From contig JASDDO010000006.1 of NCBI GenBank assembly GCA_030015575.1, forward strand, positions 382,314,137 to 382,378,136: a DNA stretch of 64,000 nt, given 5' to 3'. Below the pieces are notes generated by a model. It searched no databases and was not told the origin of the DNA. It saw only the letters and a program-made list of their open reading frames with translations. The DNA comes from Agapanthus africanus (Eukaryota; Streptophyta; Magnoliopsida; Asparagales; Amaryllidaceae). This document shows, one piece after another, positions 12,787 through 25,400 of the stretch; position 1 is the stretch's first letter; each line of letters starts with the position of its first letter. The position numbers were made by a program, and so were the translations under genes.

Positions 12787-13014
12787 ATCCACCAAGTTTT
12801 GATAGAGTTCTGACTCGTGAAAAGTTCTTAAACTGAAGAGCAATGCTCTGAATAAAAATTCTCAAGAAGAAGATGAAAATCATCTAAGGGACCAAAGGTC
12901 CTATTTACAGGCATTGAACCGCCTCTTCAACTTCTAAGTTGATCCAAGGGCGCAGATGCTGCCACCGTCGCACTCACATATGGGCCACATAAGCGCAACG
13001 GTGGGGGAAGTATT
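12787..13014. other. Junction: T1 internal remnant, then 3' end of a G3 element
   Basis: The first ~45 bp read on the minus strand as a weak polypurine-like lead-in (AACTTGGTGGAT) to the T1 LTR. From about 12835 the plus strand resembles the G1 3' untranslated region at 47540-47685, including the 'ggtcctattta' block, GCCACCGTCGCACTCAC and the polypurine-like GGTGGGGGAAGTATT just before the G3 LTR. The breakpoint between the two parts is not precise. Confidence 0.5.
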
Positions 13015-15590
13015 TGTTTCCCCAATCAGAGCAAAGCTCTGTTCAAATTCCGAGATTTCAAATGAAGCGACGCTTATGTTCCCCCAATCAGAGCAAAGCT
13101 CTGTTTTGAAATTTCAAATTCAAAAATTGAAGCAACGCTTCAGATCCAGCACTAGGCGCGCTGCACGCCACGTGTCAAACACGGATGCACTAGCGCCAGG
13201 TGCGTTGCGCCCTAGGCAGTGCACCATGTGTGCGCTAGTGCTGGGCGTGCTGCGCGCCATGTGTCAAACACGGGTGCGCCAGCGCAGGCTGCGCTGCGCT
13301 CTGCACTGCGCGCCACGTGTCAAACATAGGTGCGCTAGCGCAAAGTGCACTGCACTCTGAGCAGCGCACCACGTGCAAAGCAGGGGTGTGCCAGCACACC
13401 ACGTGCAAAGCACGGGTGCGCCAGCGCTGGAATTCCCCACCGTTAGATCAAAAGATCTAATAATAATGATAAATCATTAATTAATCAGAATTAAAATTCT
13501 GTTATGGAAAGATCTTTCCAACCTTGTTAAAAACAAGTAGATTGCCTTCTGTAAAATAGAAGCCCTAAGATCAAAGATCCAACGGTGGGGAAACATCCCC
13601 AAATCAATCAGAGAAAGATTTCTTTAACTGATTTGACAAATCAATTTGCCCTATATAAAGGCCCCAAGACTTTAAGTCTTAGATAGAGAAACCCCCCTAC
13701 AATCTTTGAGAAAACTCAAAAGAAAGAGAGCAAGCTCTTGAAAGAAGATCATTTCTTCAAGGTAAAAAGAATGATTCTTGAACAAAGAGATGAAATCATC
13801 TCATTAAAACAGAAGAATTATCTTCTTAATCATAGATCTATAAAGACCAAGGTCTTTCATAAAAGAGATCAAAAGATCTCATCACATAATAAAGAAGAAC
13901 ATATTCTCCACACAGATCATTGATCTACAAAGGCAAAGCCCTTTCAAAAATAAGAACTGTTGTTCTTGAAACTTGAGGCAAAGCTTCCTTTAAAAAGAAT
14001 ATAAATTTGTTCACAGATCATAAATTCGATCAAATGCGCTTTGCGCTATTGAAAAGTGCCTTGCACTCTTGAACTGCGCTTCTGCGCTCCTTGGACCGGC
14101 GCTCAGCGCCAAAACGTGCCACGTGCCAACCACGTATGCAATTTGCGCCTTGCGCTTCTGAAATAGCGCACTGCGCTCATGGGCTGACGCTCAGCGCCAA
14201 GCGTGCCACGTGGCACTCACTTGTGCGCCACTAAACTAGCGCAACGCGCTCATAAATTGAAAGCGCAATGCGCTCATAAACTGGCGCAATGCGCCCATCA
14301 TCTGGCGCTTAGCGCCAAGCGTGACACGTGTCCTTTTTGTGTGCGCTACTTGGCAGAAGTGCAATGCGCTCTTTAATTGGTGCAAAGCGCCTGGCGCGCC
14401 ACGTGGCGCGCTGTCAGAACACACATTGTTCTGATGAATGCTATGCATTCAATACAAGACAAAAAAATGTCACGATCTAATGCTTAGCATTATTAAAAGG
14501 GCCAAGCCCAAATAAAGGCTCAATAGCCAGAATAAAAATGTCAAACATTTATTGGACTTAGCCCAACATTGGCCATAGGTCCTCAACTTATATTTAATTG
14601 AGCACGTCTGCTCATGAATATTTCAACAGATCTTAGTCCCAAATTGGACTACAGATTTTTCAACCAACTTACACCGGTTCGAGGGCACATCTCTTTACTC
14701 CTCTGATATCTGTCGTTGTAATCCTTCAACGTCTTCAGAGAGGTGACGGGTCCCGACAACCACACATTTCACGGACTGTGGGCTCCTTAAACTCATGGAC
14801 TACAATGTCCTTAAACTTTATAGACTATGACGTCTTTAAACTATGGACTGTGGGGTCCTTAAACTCATGGACTACGATGTCCTTAACTACGGACTGTGGG
14901 GTCCCTTTAAACCCACGGACTATGATGTCCTTAACCTTGACTGTGATGTCTTTAAACTCACGGACTATGATGTCCTTAACCTTGGACCACCATATCCTTA
15001 AACTGGTAATCGACCGCAATGTCCTTAAACTAAACAATAGAGCCCAATTGCTCTCTTGTTGGATCTAAACGATCCCGTTAAGTTGATCTTAGTCTAAAAA
15101 TCAGACTAACGTATCCTTAACAAACGTTTAAGTTGATCTTAGTCTCAAATGAGACTAACGTATCCTTAAACCCAACCCCCAAACCCAAATCTAAGAAGAT
15201 ACGGATTTGGACTAATCCACGCCCTACGGACGACAACATAAATTAGTCTCCATATACAATCCACGGGCAACCAAAAACAAAACAAACACCCACGACACGA
15301 AGTGACCATCTGGAGAAGGAGAAAGTTGTTACCGTGATGCGGTAGCGTAATTAACTGCAGGGGCTTGCGCCTGCAGGGAAGAGCGTCCCCACAATCAAAA
15401 ACCCCTCAGACGAGGGGGAATCTGACGAAGTCTGCTACATCGGCCGCATCCGTTTAAACCTTCGATATACAGTTCCATAAATCAACTTGGCATCTTCGGA
15501 GAGGTGGACGGAGAGCACCAATTAGCATCTGCCCCGAATTTCAGGCAAGGCGAACCTACGCAGTCGCGTCTCTGTGTTCGGCGGGGAACA
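13015..15590 (+). mobile_element. G3: complete LTR of the Tat-like family (3' LTR of a lost element)
   Basis: Starts TGTTTCCCC and ends GGGGAACA, matching the G1 LTRs, 2.58 kb long. Its left neighbour is the polypurine-like stretch, so this is the 3' LTR of a plus-strand element whose body has been lost. The right neighbour is the G2 antisense gene. It contains GC-rich G-box blocks at 13140-13440 and 14040-14420, a TATA box at 13652, a stretch of tiny inverted repeats at 13720-14030 and a GGAC/GTCCTTAAACT repeat field at 14770-15030. ORFs inside are by-products of these repeats. Confidence 0.8.
13652..13658 (+). promoter_or_regulatory. TATA box of the G3 LTR
   Basis: TATATAA followed by AGGCCCC, in the same position and context as in both G1 LTRs (27503, 48270). 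Confidence 0.65.
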
Positions 15591-18500
15591 GTACCTAATT
15601 TACGCTTCCGCTCCACACCCGTCACAGCGAGAGGCTTGGAGATTGCTCCTTCGGCCACACATAGTTGGGGACAGTATGACCTTTGTCAATAAAGTCTTGA
15701 CTATTGGCAAAGAATCCACCAAAGTGGTCCAACTGTTGCGCGATACTTTTAAGGATGGGGCTTCTGCAATGAGGGCCCGGGAGGTTATGCACCTGTACTC
15801 TATCAGGCCGGACTTTCTAGTGCTTAGACAGAACGCCTCGATGTTGTTCATGAGGTACAACCCGCACCGCTTCGCTCAATAGCTGGGTTATAATCAAGGT
15901 GTTCCTCTCGAGGCATTCTTAGTCGAGCCGGCTGCTACGGAGGAGGCGCGCTGCATCATTTTTTGCGATTAAATACGGGGTCCCATTTCCTTGTTAGGGA
16001 ACCGAGGTATGTGCAGAAAGCTTCGAACGCTTACATGGCGTGGTACCAGCATGCGACCGATGCTGTTGTTAGGGAGGAGAAACGGCTGCTACTCAACCAT
16101 AAGGATGCCGTCCCAGCCGGTAATCCAGCGGTCCCTTTGAAGCGACGAGCAGCCGTCCGCTCTTCTTTAAGAGTAATCACTACGGCTATAGTCCCACGAG
16201 CTTTTCCTGATAATCTTCGGCCAGATGTTCCTGCGACTGTGGTAGCCGTGGCGCCCCCGGAATCGGGTATTGGTTCGGAGATCGGGACCCACCGTCCGAA
16301 GGTGCTTGTCAAGCGAAATTTTTTACCGTTGGCTGTTGGTGTCCGTTCACAGAAGAAGAAGAAGTATCTATTCTCTGCTGATGTGGTATTCGGTCAAGAG
16401 ACCCATGCTCCCTGTAGTGAGGGCTTATGCAAATATGGCACCAATGAGGGTTTGTTTGACACGTTTGCAACTGATACTGATCTTCAGGCTGCTATGTAGC
16501 TTCCAAGCGACTGGCCCGCGAGGAAGCAGCGTTGTTCTCAATTGCGGAGTCGGGTATACTTCATTTACATTCTTCTGCACCTATCCCTTCTCCCCTTATT
16601 ATGCTTTTATTAATGCTCTCTTTTTCAATAGGTATTTCTGCCAAAGAGGCTCTCGCGGCTTCCCTTAGAACGTTCGAAGAGGAAGAGAGGCTCCGCGCTT
16701 CTTTGGGTCTTGGTATAATTCGTTTCATTACACCTTTACTCTTTTTATTCATGATCTGACCCTTTTCTTCACCTTATTGCAGGAACTACCAAACCCAAGT
16801 CATTTCAAGTGTAGTGCCAATCCCAAGCGGTGATACAGCAAAGCTTCCAGAGCCACCGATCACGGCCGTGGCCCTCCCAAGGCCACCACAGGAGGTGTTG
16901 CTGAAGCAGCCGATAATGAATGCCATAGCGGATCCGGAGGCTGAATTCGATTTGGACGACGGCGTCCCCTTGTTGGAAGCGTTAAGGAGGTCGGTTCACA
17001 TGGTCCAGGTCGATAGGAAGCGTAGAAAGCACGCTGCGAGGGAACACGAAGCTGTCTTAGCCGCGGGTGCAGGTTCAAGTGATGTCCCATCTTCTAACAT
17101 CCCCTGGTGGACGCTCCTTCCGCTCTGTCTACCGCCCATAGACAGCTTGCGCGTGTAGCTCGAGAGGAAACTGAACAGCTACTTCAAGGTAACGTGATGC
17201 CCAGTCCCTTATTAGAACTTAGTCCTCGAATCATGACATACGCATTTTCTTTTAAGCAGGGCCGAGTCTTGACGGTGGCATGGCAGGTGAGACGCCGATG
17301 ATTACAGAGCCCAAAGTGGCCACTCTTTCTTGGGAATCTGGGACTGTCCAGACTGCTGCTCTTTCTCCTTATGGCTCTTTGGTATCGGCAGCTATCGTAA
17401 GCATTACAACGGCCCCTGTCGAGTCCGGGGATGAAGCTATGGGTGCAGAATCTACTCCCCCGAGGGAAAATGAAGAAGCCGTTACACTTGGTGACGCTTT
17501 CGGCACGGTTTCAGTCTCTGACCTATCAGGTATTCCTTGGGTTATTATCTTTGAGTTTTTAATCTTGTTAAGCCCCACTAATGATATTTTGTTTGTCTTG
17601 AGCATTGACACGGTAAACCATGAAGTTGTGCCGGCTGAAGAATTATCGCCGGCTGTCACTTTGACGGTCACGGTTCCTTCGCTTTCTTCTGTGCCTCCTC
17701 AAATTTTAGAAGGTAAGGGTTTCTCACTTAGTTGCTTTACTGTGGACACAATTCTCTTTGCATTGACTATATATTGTCGTGACTCTGCAGGAGTGCTTTT
17801 CGACCACTTATACCAGGTGTTAAACCCGCATTTTTCCTTTCAATCGGAAATCGTTCCACCTTCTGGTATTGGTCAGTATATTCTTCACCTAGTGTTTCTC
17901 CTTTTTATGAGTAGACTTCTTATTGCTAAGCCTTCCTTATATTGACCACAGTATCACAGCTCGGAGGAGGAAGCGAAAGAATAGCCACGCCTCCGGTGCT
18001 CCCTATTTTGCCACCTTCAACAGCTGGTACGATAGATCTTGTCCGTCAGGTGTCTTCTTTCAAGTTGAAATCAAACCATGATTTATTTTGCAGTGATTAC
18101 ACCGAATTCGTCTCCTTTTGAGTCCCACATTCCTATGCCCACGGGGCTCTTCGCTAAACGTCCATCTTCCAGGGGATCAGTGAATAGCCGGCGAACGTTA
18201 AGTGAGTTTATTGAAGATCTCGACGTCGTGGCCCTCACCTCTGCTATAGATTTTGCCAACGAAGTCAATCCAATGCTGGCGACGCTCATGAATTTCCATA
18301 ATGAAGATCTCGTCGGTTCTTGAGTTGATTATTGCAGGAAGATCGAGGCTTGCCTGCATGAGATTGAGCTTAAGCGTCTCACTCCCAAGGTATTGAATTG
18401 GAACTCTCAGCAGGTTGCGTAGGTCGAGCAGAGTGTCTCTTTCATTCGATATTTTGAACAAGAGACGGCCCTGAGGCGAAAGGAGGATGAGGCGGTTTCC

Positions 18501-18800
18501 GGCGAATCCGTCTAATTGAGTGCCCAGGTTAAAGCAAATGCAGCCCAGCTGAAAAATATTTTAGAAAACCTCCAACGATGTATTTCTAACGGGCTGGCGC
18601 TAAGGAAAAATCTTGACTTCACTGAGCGGGTCACACAGGATTGCGAAACTGCCAAGCAGGAAATCGATGAGAATCTTTCATCCTGCTTGCAATAACGGAC
18701 TCAAATCGAAGCGGAGTTGGCCGCCATAGCTGAACGCGAGAAGGAGTTGAGGGGAGCGCGCGAGCGGTTCGTCAGTTTGTTAAAAACGCCTCCTCCTTAA
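15591..18800 (+). pseudogene. G2 antisense gene (PMD/coiled-coil protein), 5'-truncated and decayed
   Basis: Antisense relative to G2, whose pol is on the minus strand. It matches the G1 antisense gene from the middle of its first exon (LLLRPH, KVLTIGK, TFKDGAS, FMRYN-HRF) to the coiled-coil end. The PMD-encoding N-terminal ~420 codons are missing; homology starts right at the G3 LTR. All seven G1 introns are present at the same places as GT...AG stretches of 67-80 bp: about 16554-16631, 16713-16782, 17189-17259, 17530-17602, 17713-17790, 17872-17951 and 18027-18093. Exons 2 and 7 have exactly the G1 lengths (81 and 75 bp). Damage: TAG for Gln at 15880-15882, a frameshift near 15943, and further breaks. 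The last exon encodes the helical tail and ends near 18800. Confidence 0.75.
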
Positions 18801-19591
18801 TAATTGCTTTTGTTTCCCCTTCTTATACTGATTGTATTTCTTAAACTTCTGATTCATGAATAACATGCATTCATTTTGATTCCTGAATGAAATGTATCTT
18901 GTATTCACTTAAATTGATGAATAAAAGACATATTTTATTTCATACTGGCATTTCTCTTTTCTTCAGTATTTTGATTTGGTGTGAAGTAGTTTATATACTC
19001 ATTTCAGAGTTTATAATTTATTCACTCATCCCGGAGTCTCTAGTTTATGGACTCATTTCGGAGCTTGTAGTTTATTCACTCATTCCGGAGTCTCTAGTTT
19101 ATGAACTCATTTCGAAGTTTGTTTAGTTTACCTCTCTTGGGCTTGTAGGCAAACTTATCCTAACGTAATAGATAACCCCTGCTCTTTGCGAAAGAGGTCC
19201 ATTAGGTTTTTGTGGTACTAGGGTTTTTGTCCGTCGTACCGTCGCGTTGGCTGATGAATTACCCGATATGCAGTCTTTACGCTGCTATTCGAGTAGTCCC
19301 GTGAATATCGTGTCTCTGATCCCTTCGGGGGCTGGACAAGATGTCTTCAAGTAATCTCCTTAGGCAGTTTGACCGTCGGAAGAGTAAGTGTTAGGAATTT
19401 TGCTATGCCGCTTTTTACTTGAGGTTAGGCTCAGTTTGGAAGCCCCGATGAGTCATAAACACTCCGCACTGGTGTGGGATGATCTTCGATAGTCTTTCGG
19501 GTTTTATTTGAATTGCCGTCAAGACCCCGAAGCTAGGAATTTGGCCTTCGCTTCCTTTGTCGACACTGCGTCTGCTGTAATAAGACAAATG
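18801..19591 (-). other. G2 noncoding region, with ~30 bp tandem repeats
   Basis: Between the antisense gene and the 171 bp array. 18975-19125 holds about five units of roughly 30 bp built on 'ACTCATTTCGGAG' and 'TCTAGTTTATG'. 19330-19590 looks like decayed units of the neighbouring array. No gene seen. Confidence 0.6.
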
Positions 19592-20320
19592 TCGAGGTAA
19601 TCTCTAGGTTGTTTTGTGAACCGTCGAGACGTAGAACTAGGGACTTTACCATGGCTCCGTTTTGTTTTGACCCTGGGGTCGTTTGTTGACGTTGCGTCTG
19701 CATCCTGCTGGAGTGAGAAGAAACGCCGTTGTTGACACTGCGTCTGCTATAATGAGATGAGTGTCGAGATGGTCTCTAGGTTGTTTGTGAACCATCAAGG
19801 CTTGGAACTATGGACTTTGCTATGGCTCTGCTTTGTTTTGACCCTGGGGTCGTTTGTTGACGTTGCCTCCGCATCCTGCTGGAGTGAGAAGAAACGCCGT
19901 TGTTGATACTGTACTTGCTGTAACAAGATGAATGTCGAGGTGGTCTCTAGGTTGTTTACGAACCGTCGAGCCTTGGAACTAGGGACTTTTCCATGGATCC
20001 TCTTTGTTTCGACCCTGGGTTGTTGGTTGATGCTGCGTTTGCATCCTGCTGGAGTGAGAAGAAACGCCATTGTTGACACTGCGTCTGCTGTAACAAGACG
20101 AATGTCGAGGTGGTCTCTAGGTTGTTTGTGAACCGTCAAGGCTTGGAACTAGGGACTTTGCCATGGCTCCGCTTTATTTTGACTCTTGGGTCATTTGTTG
20201 ACGTTGCGTCTGTATCCTACTGGAGTGAGAAGAAATATCGTTGTTGACACTGCGTCTGCTGTAATGAGATGAGTGTCGAGGTGGTCTTTAGGTTGTTTGT
20301 GAACCGTCAAGACTTGGCTC
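19592..20320. repeat. 171 bp tandem repeat array in G2
   Basis: Units starting TCGAGGTGGTCTCTAGG at about 19592, 19764, 19935, 20105 and 20276, spaced 170-172 bp. Each contains GTGAACCGTC, CCATGGCTCC and GCATCCTGCTGGAGTGAG. ORFs here (for example 19795-20139) are repeat artefacts. It lies between pol and the antisense gene, the same place as the 263 bp array of G1, but the sequences look unrelated. Confidence 0.85.
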
Positions 20321-21820
20321 TCCCTTTTATGGAGCTTGGTGGGAAAATATGGTTCCCTTTTCGTTTATTCCCATGGATTGTATACAGGGGTCAGTGTAGA
20401 CTCACCTGCAGGGCAAAAGTTTCATCATTTTTTATTTCTTTCCGCGATGCTCTATCATTTCAGCTTTTTATATCGCGAAAGTTGCGATTGCCCAATCATT
20501 TTGGCTTTTTATCGCGGTTCCCGATCATTTCGGCTATTCTTTTCTTTTTACTCACTGTTTTTTATTGCGAGTTGCCCAAAAATTTCCGCTGTTTTTATAT
20601 GCATATATTTTGCTCGCTGATTTTTATTGCGAGTTGCCCCATCATTTCAGCTACTTCATATGCATTTTTTTTGCTCGCTGATTTTTGTTGTAAGTATGAA
20701 ACTTGAGATTTGATACCAATCTTGGCATCAGCACCGCTGCGAATGGAATATTGTCAGGAGTGAATCATCATTTGCCGTGAAAGAACTTGAAAATTGACAC
20801 CTGTTCAGGCATCAACATCGCTGCGACTAGAATATTACCAGGAGCGAATCATCATTTGCCTTGAAAGGACTTAGAATTTGATACCAATTTAGGCATCCGC
20901 ATCACTACCACTGGAATATTGCCAGGAGCGAATCATCATTTGCCTTTGCTGATTTGAACAAAGGTGGCTTACTAGACAGGGTTAGGATCCTGTCGACTAA
21001 GGCTTTTAACTTTATGAGCCGTAAGGATCTCATAAAGGGTTCTCTCCCTACGAGTGGAGAAGATCCCGTAGGTGTAGGTTCTCCCTAAAAATCGTGAGGA
21101 CTCCTAAGTGATATTTTCTCTTGCAAGTCGTAAGGATCTTATAAGTGTGTTTTCTCCTTACAAGTCGAGAGGACTTATAAGTGTCATTCACCATATGAGG
21201 ACATTCGTCGTCATTGGTGGGACTTGGTGGGGGAAATCGTTTATTTATGCCCGTGGATTGTATACAAGGGCCATCATTGTACCGCTTGTAGGGCAACTTG
21301 GGGAATACAACGGCTTAAGGACAAGTTTGGATATCTGTAACTTAAGACTTTGAATCCTATGAGCCGTGAGGGTCTCATGGGGGGAGTTCTCATTACGAGT
21401 TGAGAGGATCTCGTAAGTGAAAATTTTACAAGATTGCGCCCTTTCAGGGTTTCATAAACTCGTCGGTAGCCCTGCTGTTTTTACTCACGGCACCCTTTCG
21501 GGTTTTCATCCGTGCCTATTTTGCTTGTGGACGTACCATTTTTTAACAACGAGATTGCGCGCTTTCGGGTTTTCACAAACTCGCCGGTAGCCCTGCTGTT
21601 TTTACTCACGCCGCCCTTTAAGCTTTTCATCCGTGCCCATTTCGGTTGTGGACATACTGTTTTTTTTTTTACTTTACCCATTTGTTTGCCAATGGGACTT
21701 AAGGGTGACTTCGCTGCCGGAGTAGCTGTGTAGCCAAAGGGACTTGAGTTGCAGTCTTCGCCGTTGGGACTTGTGGACTTGAGTTCCATTTTCGTTGTGT
21801 TTGAGACAACGTGTTAGTTT
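20321..21820 (-). repeat. G2 noncoding region with short degenerate repeats
   Basis: Successive fields match, in reverse, those of G1: CCAATCATTTCGGCT units at 20440-20700 (G1 39960-40190), GGATCTCATAAG/ACTCGTAAG units at 20990-21420 (G1 39270-39830 and 41550-41760), and GCGC/CCTTTCGGGTTTTCA units at 21430-21650 (G1 39030-39270). No coding sequence is supported. Confidence 0.65.
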
Positions 21821-22181
21821 AAGGACATTACGGTCTATTGGTAGTTTAGAGACATCTCGGTCCATTGCCAGTTTAAGGACGCAGTAGTCCACTATCACCA
21901 TTTTTTGAGGTGAAGTTTTAGTTTAAGGACATTACGGTCCATTGTTAGTTTAGGGACATCTCGGTCCATTATCGCCGTATTTGACGCGACGTTTTAGTTT
22001 AAGAACATTACGGTCCATTGTCGCCATTTTAGAGGCAACGATTAGTTTAAGGAAATTTCGGTCCGTTGTCTCCATGTTTGGGGCGGAAACTCTATTGGAT
22101 ACTACTTTTAGAGTTTTGACTCAAGAAGATAGAGAGCGGACATGAGCGTCGTCATCTATCATTAACCTAAGTCGTGACTTG
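21821..22181 (-). repeat. GGACATTACGGTCC repeats after G2 pol
   Basis: About seven copies of 'AGTTTAAGGACATTACGGTCCATTG' broken into ~30 bp units. The minus-strand reading (GTCCTTAAACT) matches G1 38860-38945 and the U5 part of all LTRs of the family. Confidence 0.7.
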
Positions 22182-22484
22182 TCAAGCGTAGTATTTCTTA
22201 AGGAATCGGCCGTTTATTGGTCGGAAGGGTCTTTCGCCATGCATATCCATGAGCAAGTAGGCCCCACCTTGGTAGACTTTGTCTATGATATACGGGCCCT
22301 CATAGTTTGGCTTGAATTTCGCCCATTTTGCACGGTTGGGGATCATAGGTCTTTTGACAACTAGCACGAGTTCGCCTTGGCGGAATGTTCTTAGCCTGGT
22401 TAGCCTTTCGTATGAGCGCATCATCCTTACTTTGTAAGCTTCCAGATTTTGCTGCGCCATGAGACGAGTTTCATCGAGGGCATC
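22182..22484 (-). pseudogene. G2 integrase C-terminal fragment
   Basis: About 100 codons ending in a natural stop, nearly the same as the end of G1 integrase: DALDETRL, QQNLEAYK, RTFRQGELVLVVKRP, YEGPYIIDKVYQ, GAYLLMDMHGERP and NGRFLKKYYA. This is the chromatin-facing C-terminal part of a Gypsy integrase. The 5' part and all of pol upstream are missing because T2 begins at 22485. It shows that G2 runs on the minus strand. Confidence 0.9.
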
Positions 22485-25400
22485 TGTCACGACCCGTATT
22501 TTAGCATGTGACCGGCACTTAGATTACGCAATGTCTAAAGGCGTAACGCAAATCAAGTAAGCCGAAGCCCAGAAAATCTAAACTTTTTTGCAGAAAATAG
22601 TGCGGGTGCAGTTTTAAAATAAAGGTATAATGAATCATGAAAATGCAAGTGGATTATACTAGTTGAAAACATGTTTCGTCTTTTAAAAATTTGGACAGCA
22701 CCTCCCTTGTATATTTTGATACAAAACCATATACATACTATAAAAAGGCATCCCCAAGTGGGAGCTAGCTCTTCGCCAACTGGCGGAAACACAACCACGC
22801 AATAACATATATACGACACCCAATGGCAAAGATCAACCCAGAAAGAACAATAAAGCAATACATCATCATCTCAAGAAGAGAACATACACCCATCGCTTTA
22901 AGTCTCGCACAATACCCAAGTCTGACCAGGTCTCCAAAAATACAAATTCTAGTTTCTGACTTGATGGAGTTTATCTAGATATAACGGAATATAAAGTATG
23001 AGAGTGGGCACGATTCAACATGTGTCCCACCTACCAAAGCAAAACACCCTGGAAGAAGCTGTGTGCCAGTGATACCGCAACTGATCCCAAGCGGTCAACC
23101 TGTAAGAACTGTGGAACAATGGGGGTGAGTTCCAACTCATGAGAATAAAATATCAGCAGGTAGAAATCGAATAAAACAACGATTTCCTAGGTAACTATAT
23201 CCTGAAGGTAATACTATGATATCTAAGGTGACAATGTATGCATATATGTCAACAATCAAGTCAATGCAAAGATATATATAAATAAACATCTGACATCATA
23301 TGTCTGTATGCATGTGGATATCATCTACGTGTCCATCAACGACACAACTAATATCATGGAACCTGAGTGTTCAACATCGACACTCGAAACATCATGAAAC
23401 CCGTGTCCAATATCGACACGTAAATCCTTATATCTCAGGCGCCGCATACTCAGATCGGCCATCATATCTATCTCATCTCAGACACCGCATCTTCATATCG
23501 GCCCTCATATCCATTTCATGGCTCCGGTCGGTACCCTCCGGATAACCGTCGAGCCCAAAACTATCACCGGTAGATAATGCTCCCCCTGCCGGGCTCACCG
23601 CCATCTATACAAGTCTTCTTACCCTGGGGTACCTTACCGGGTCCACCATGTACCCGTAGACGGTGCCTGCCACTCCTTGAATCGGGTATACTCATAACTC
23701 AGAACCAAGAAAACTCATAGTAGACACCTCGAAATATCATATCAAGAGAAACCGCGTTTTAAAAACAATACACAATTTCCTTTGAAATATAACCACGGTT
23801 CTCAAATCCAGAGATCTCATAAAAATAGCATCTCAATACATATAACCATAAAGTACGATGTATGCTATATAGAAAAGTAATATAAGCATGTCAAGTATAT
23901 CATGCAAGCATGTCCTATGACAATACTGAATAATAAATGTACTTACGGTTATGAATAATATCATGAAATGGCAGTTCTACTTTGTAAGTGGCATGGCAAT
24001 TACCGATGATGAATGTGTGTGAGCCGGCAAATCTGTATAAGTGTAACATGCGCATCAACGGTAATTGTACAGGTGTACTAGCAGATGATATCATATAGCA
24101 ATAAATACCGGAATGTGTTATGTACATCATGAGGGGTAATATCCTACACAACATGAATAATCAATGGGTATACCATACGGTCAGTTTTAAAGGATACGAA
24201 TCGTAGTTTTGAAAGTGAGGGCTACGGTGTTTTAAGAAAAGACACCATTTGAAAATCCGTAACGACGGTTGAGATTTCCGTTTAAAAGATGCATACGATT
24301 CTTCAGTTTTGGAAATAGGTATGGTTCACGTGGAAATTTTACATCAGCGATCCCGCCTCATAACATCCGATATGGAAATATCCTCGATTATCATCCTCAA
24401 ATCACGAGCACGGATCAATCATCCGGTACAACACATCGCGTACAGTGACATCAAACAGAATAGGGATTCTATCGTCCAATTTGTCAATAAGGGTACGGAT
24501 CTAAAATCTCGTACGGCATATCCCTCTCTATCCTCATAAATACACACACACACACACACTCAAGAGACATTTGTATCAATCTTATATCAAGTCACATTTG
24601 TATCAATCTCATATCAAGTCACATTTAAATATGTATACGTCATATCTTATAAATCTCAAGTCGTATCGATCTCGATCTCATATCATACCACTATCAACTC
24701 ATATTTGTCCTCTTTCAATTCTATATATCAGGCTTCACATTCTCACATCAATCCTCATAACATCCGAATCATCCTTAGCTATCATATCCGTGAGTTTAGA
24801 CATGGGTTTTTCTCCAAACTCTAATTTATATATCACTTATCCATATCAATGGTTGCGGGGGTGCTATACGCCATCCACCCGATTTCCCCCGTAGATATAA
24901 ATCTACTCACATGCTATTCTCCTCGCTTAGTCCAAGTCGATGTGCTTTGTCATCTCGGAAGTCCATGCGAAGGTACCTACAATCAATACACATCGAAATG
25001 CAATTAAAACCAAGTCCGGAAAACCGATACGGCACACGAAGTGCTCATAGGTTAGAACCTATAGTTTATGCATGCAAGATCAACCAAATAACTCTCATCC
25101 GTTGACGCACAAACGTCCAATGAAGAAATACGATATCAAATACCAAATCCCAAGTTTCAGAGATCGGAAAACACAAATCGGCAACTAAGAAAATTTATCC
25201 CAGATTTTTCCGTAGGTCAAATCAGGACATTTTGCATATAGGGTTAGTCTAGATATCAGATAACAATGTCACACACCAAAAATCACCAACATTCACCCCA
25301 ATGTGGCCGCAATTTGCGGCCACAACCAATAAATCGGCGGTCAAGATTAGGGTATATGGGCTAGGGTTTCAAGGGGTGCTTCTAGGTTTCCTGCTCATCT

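Noticed and set aside
19592-20320. Regularly spaced repeats considered as a CRISPR array
   Set aside because: Units are directly adjacent 171 bp copies without unique spacers, in a plant retrotransposon.
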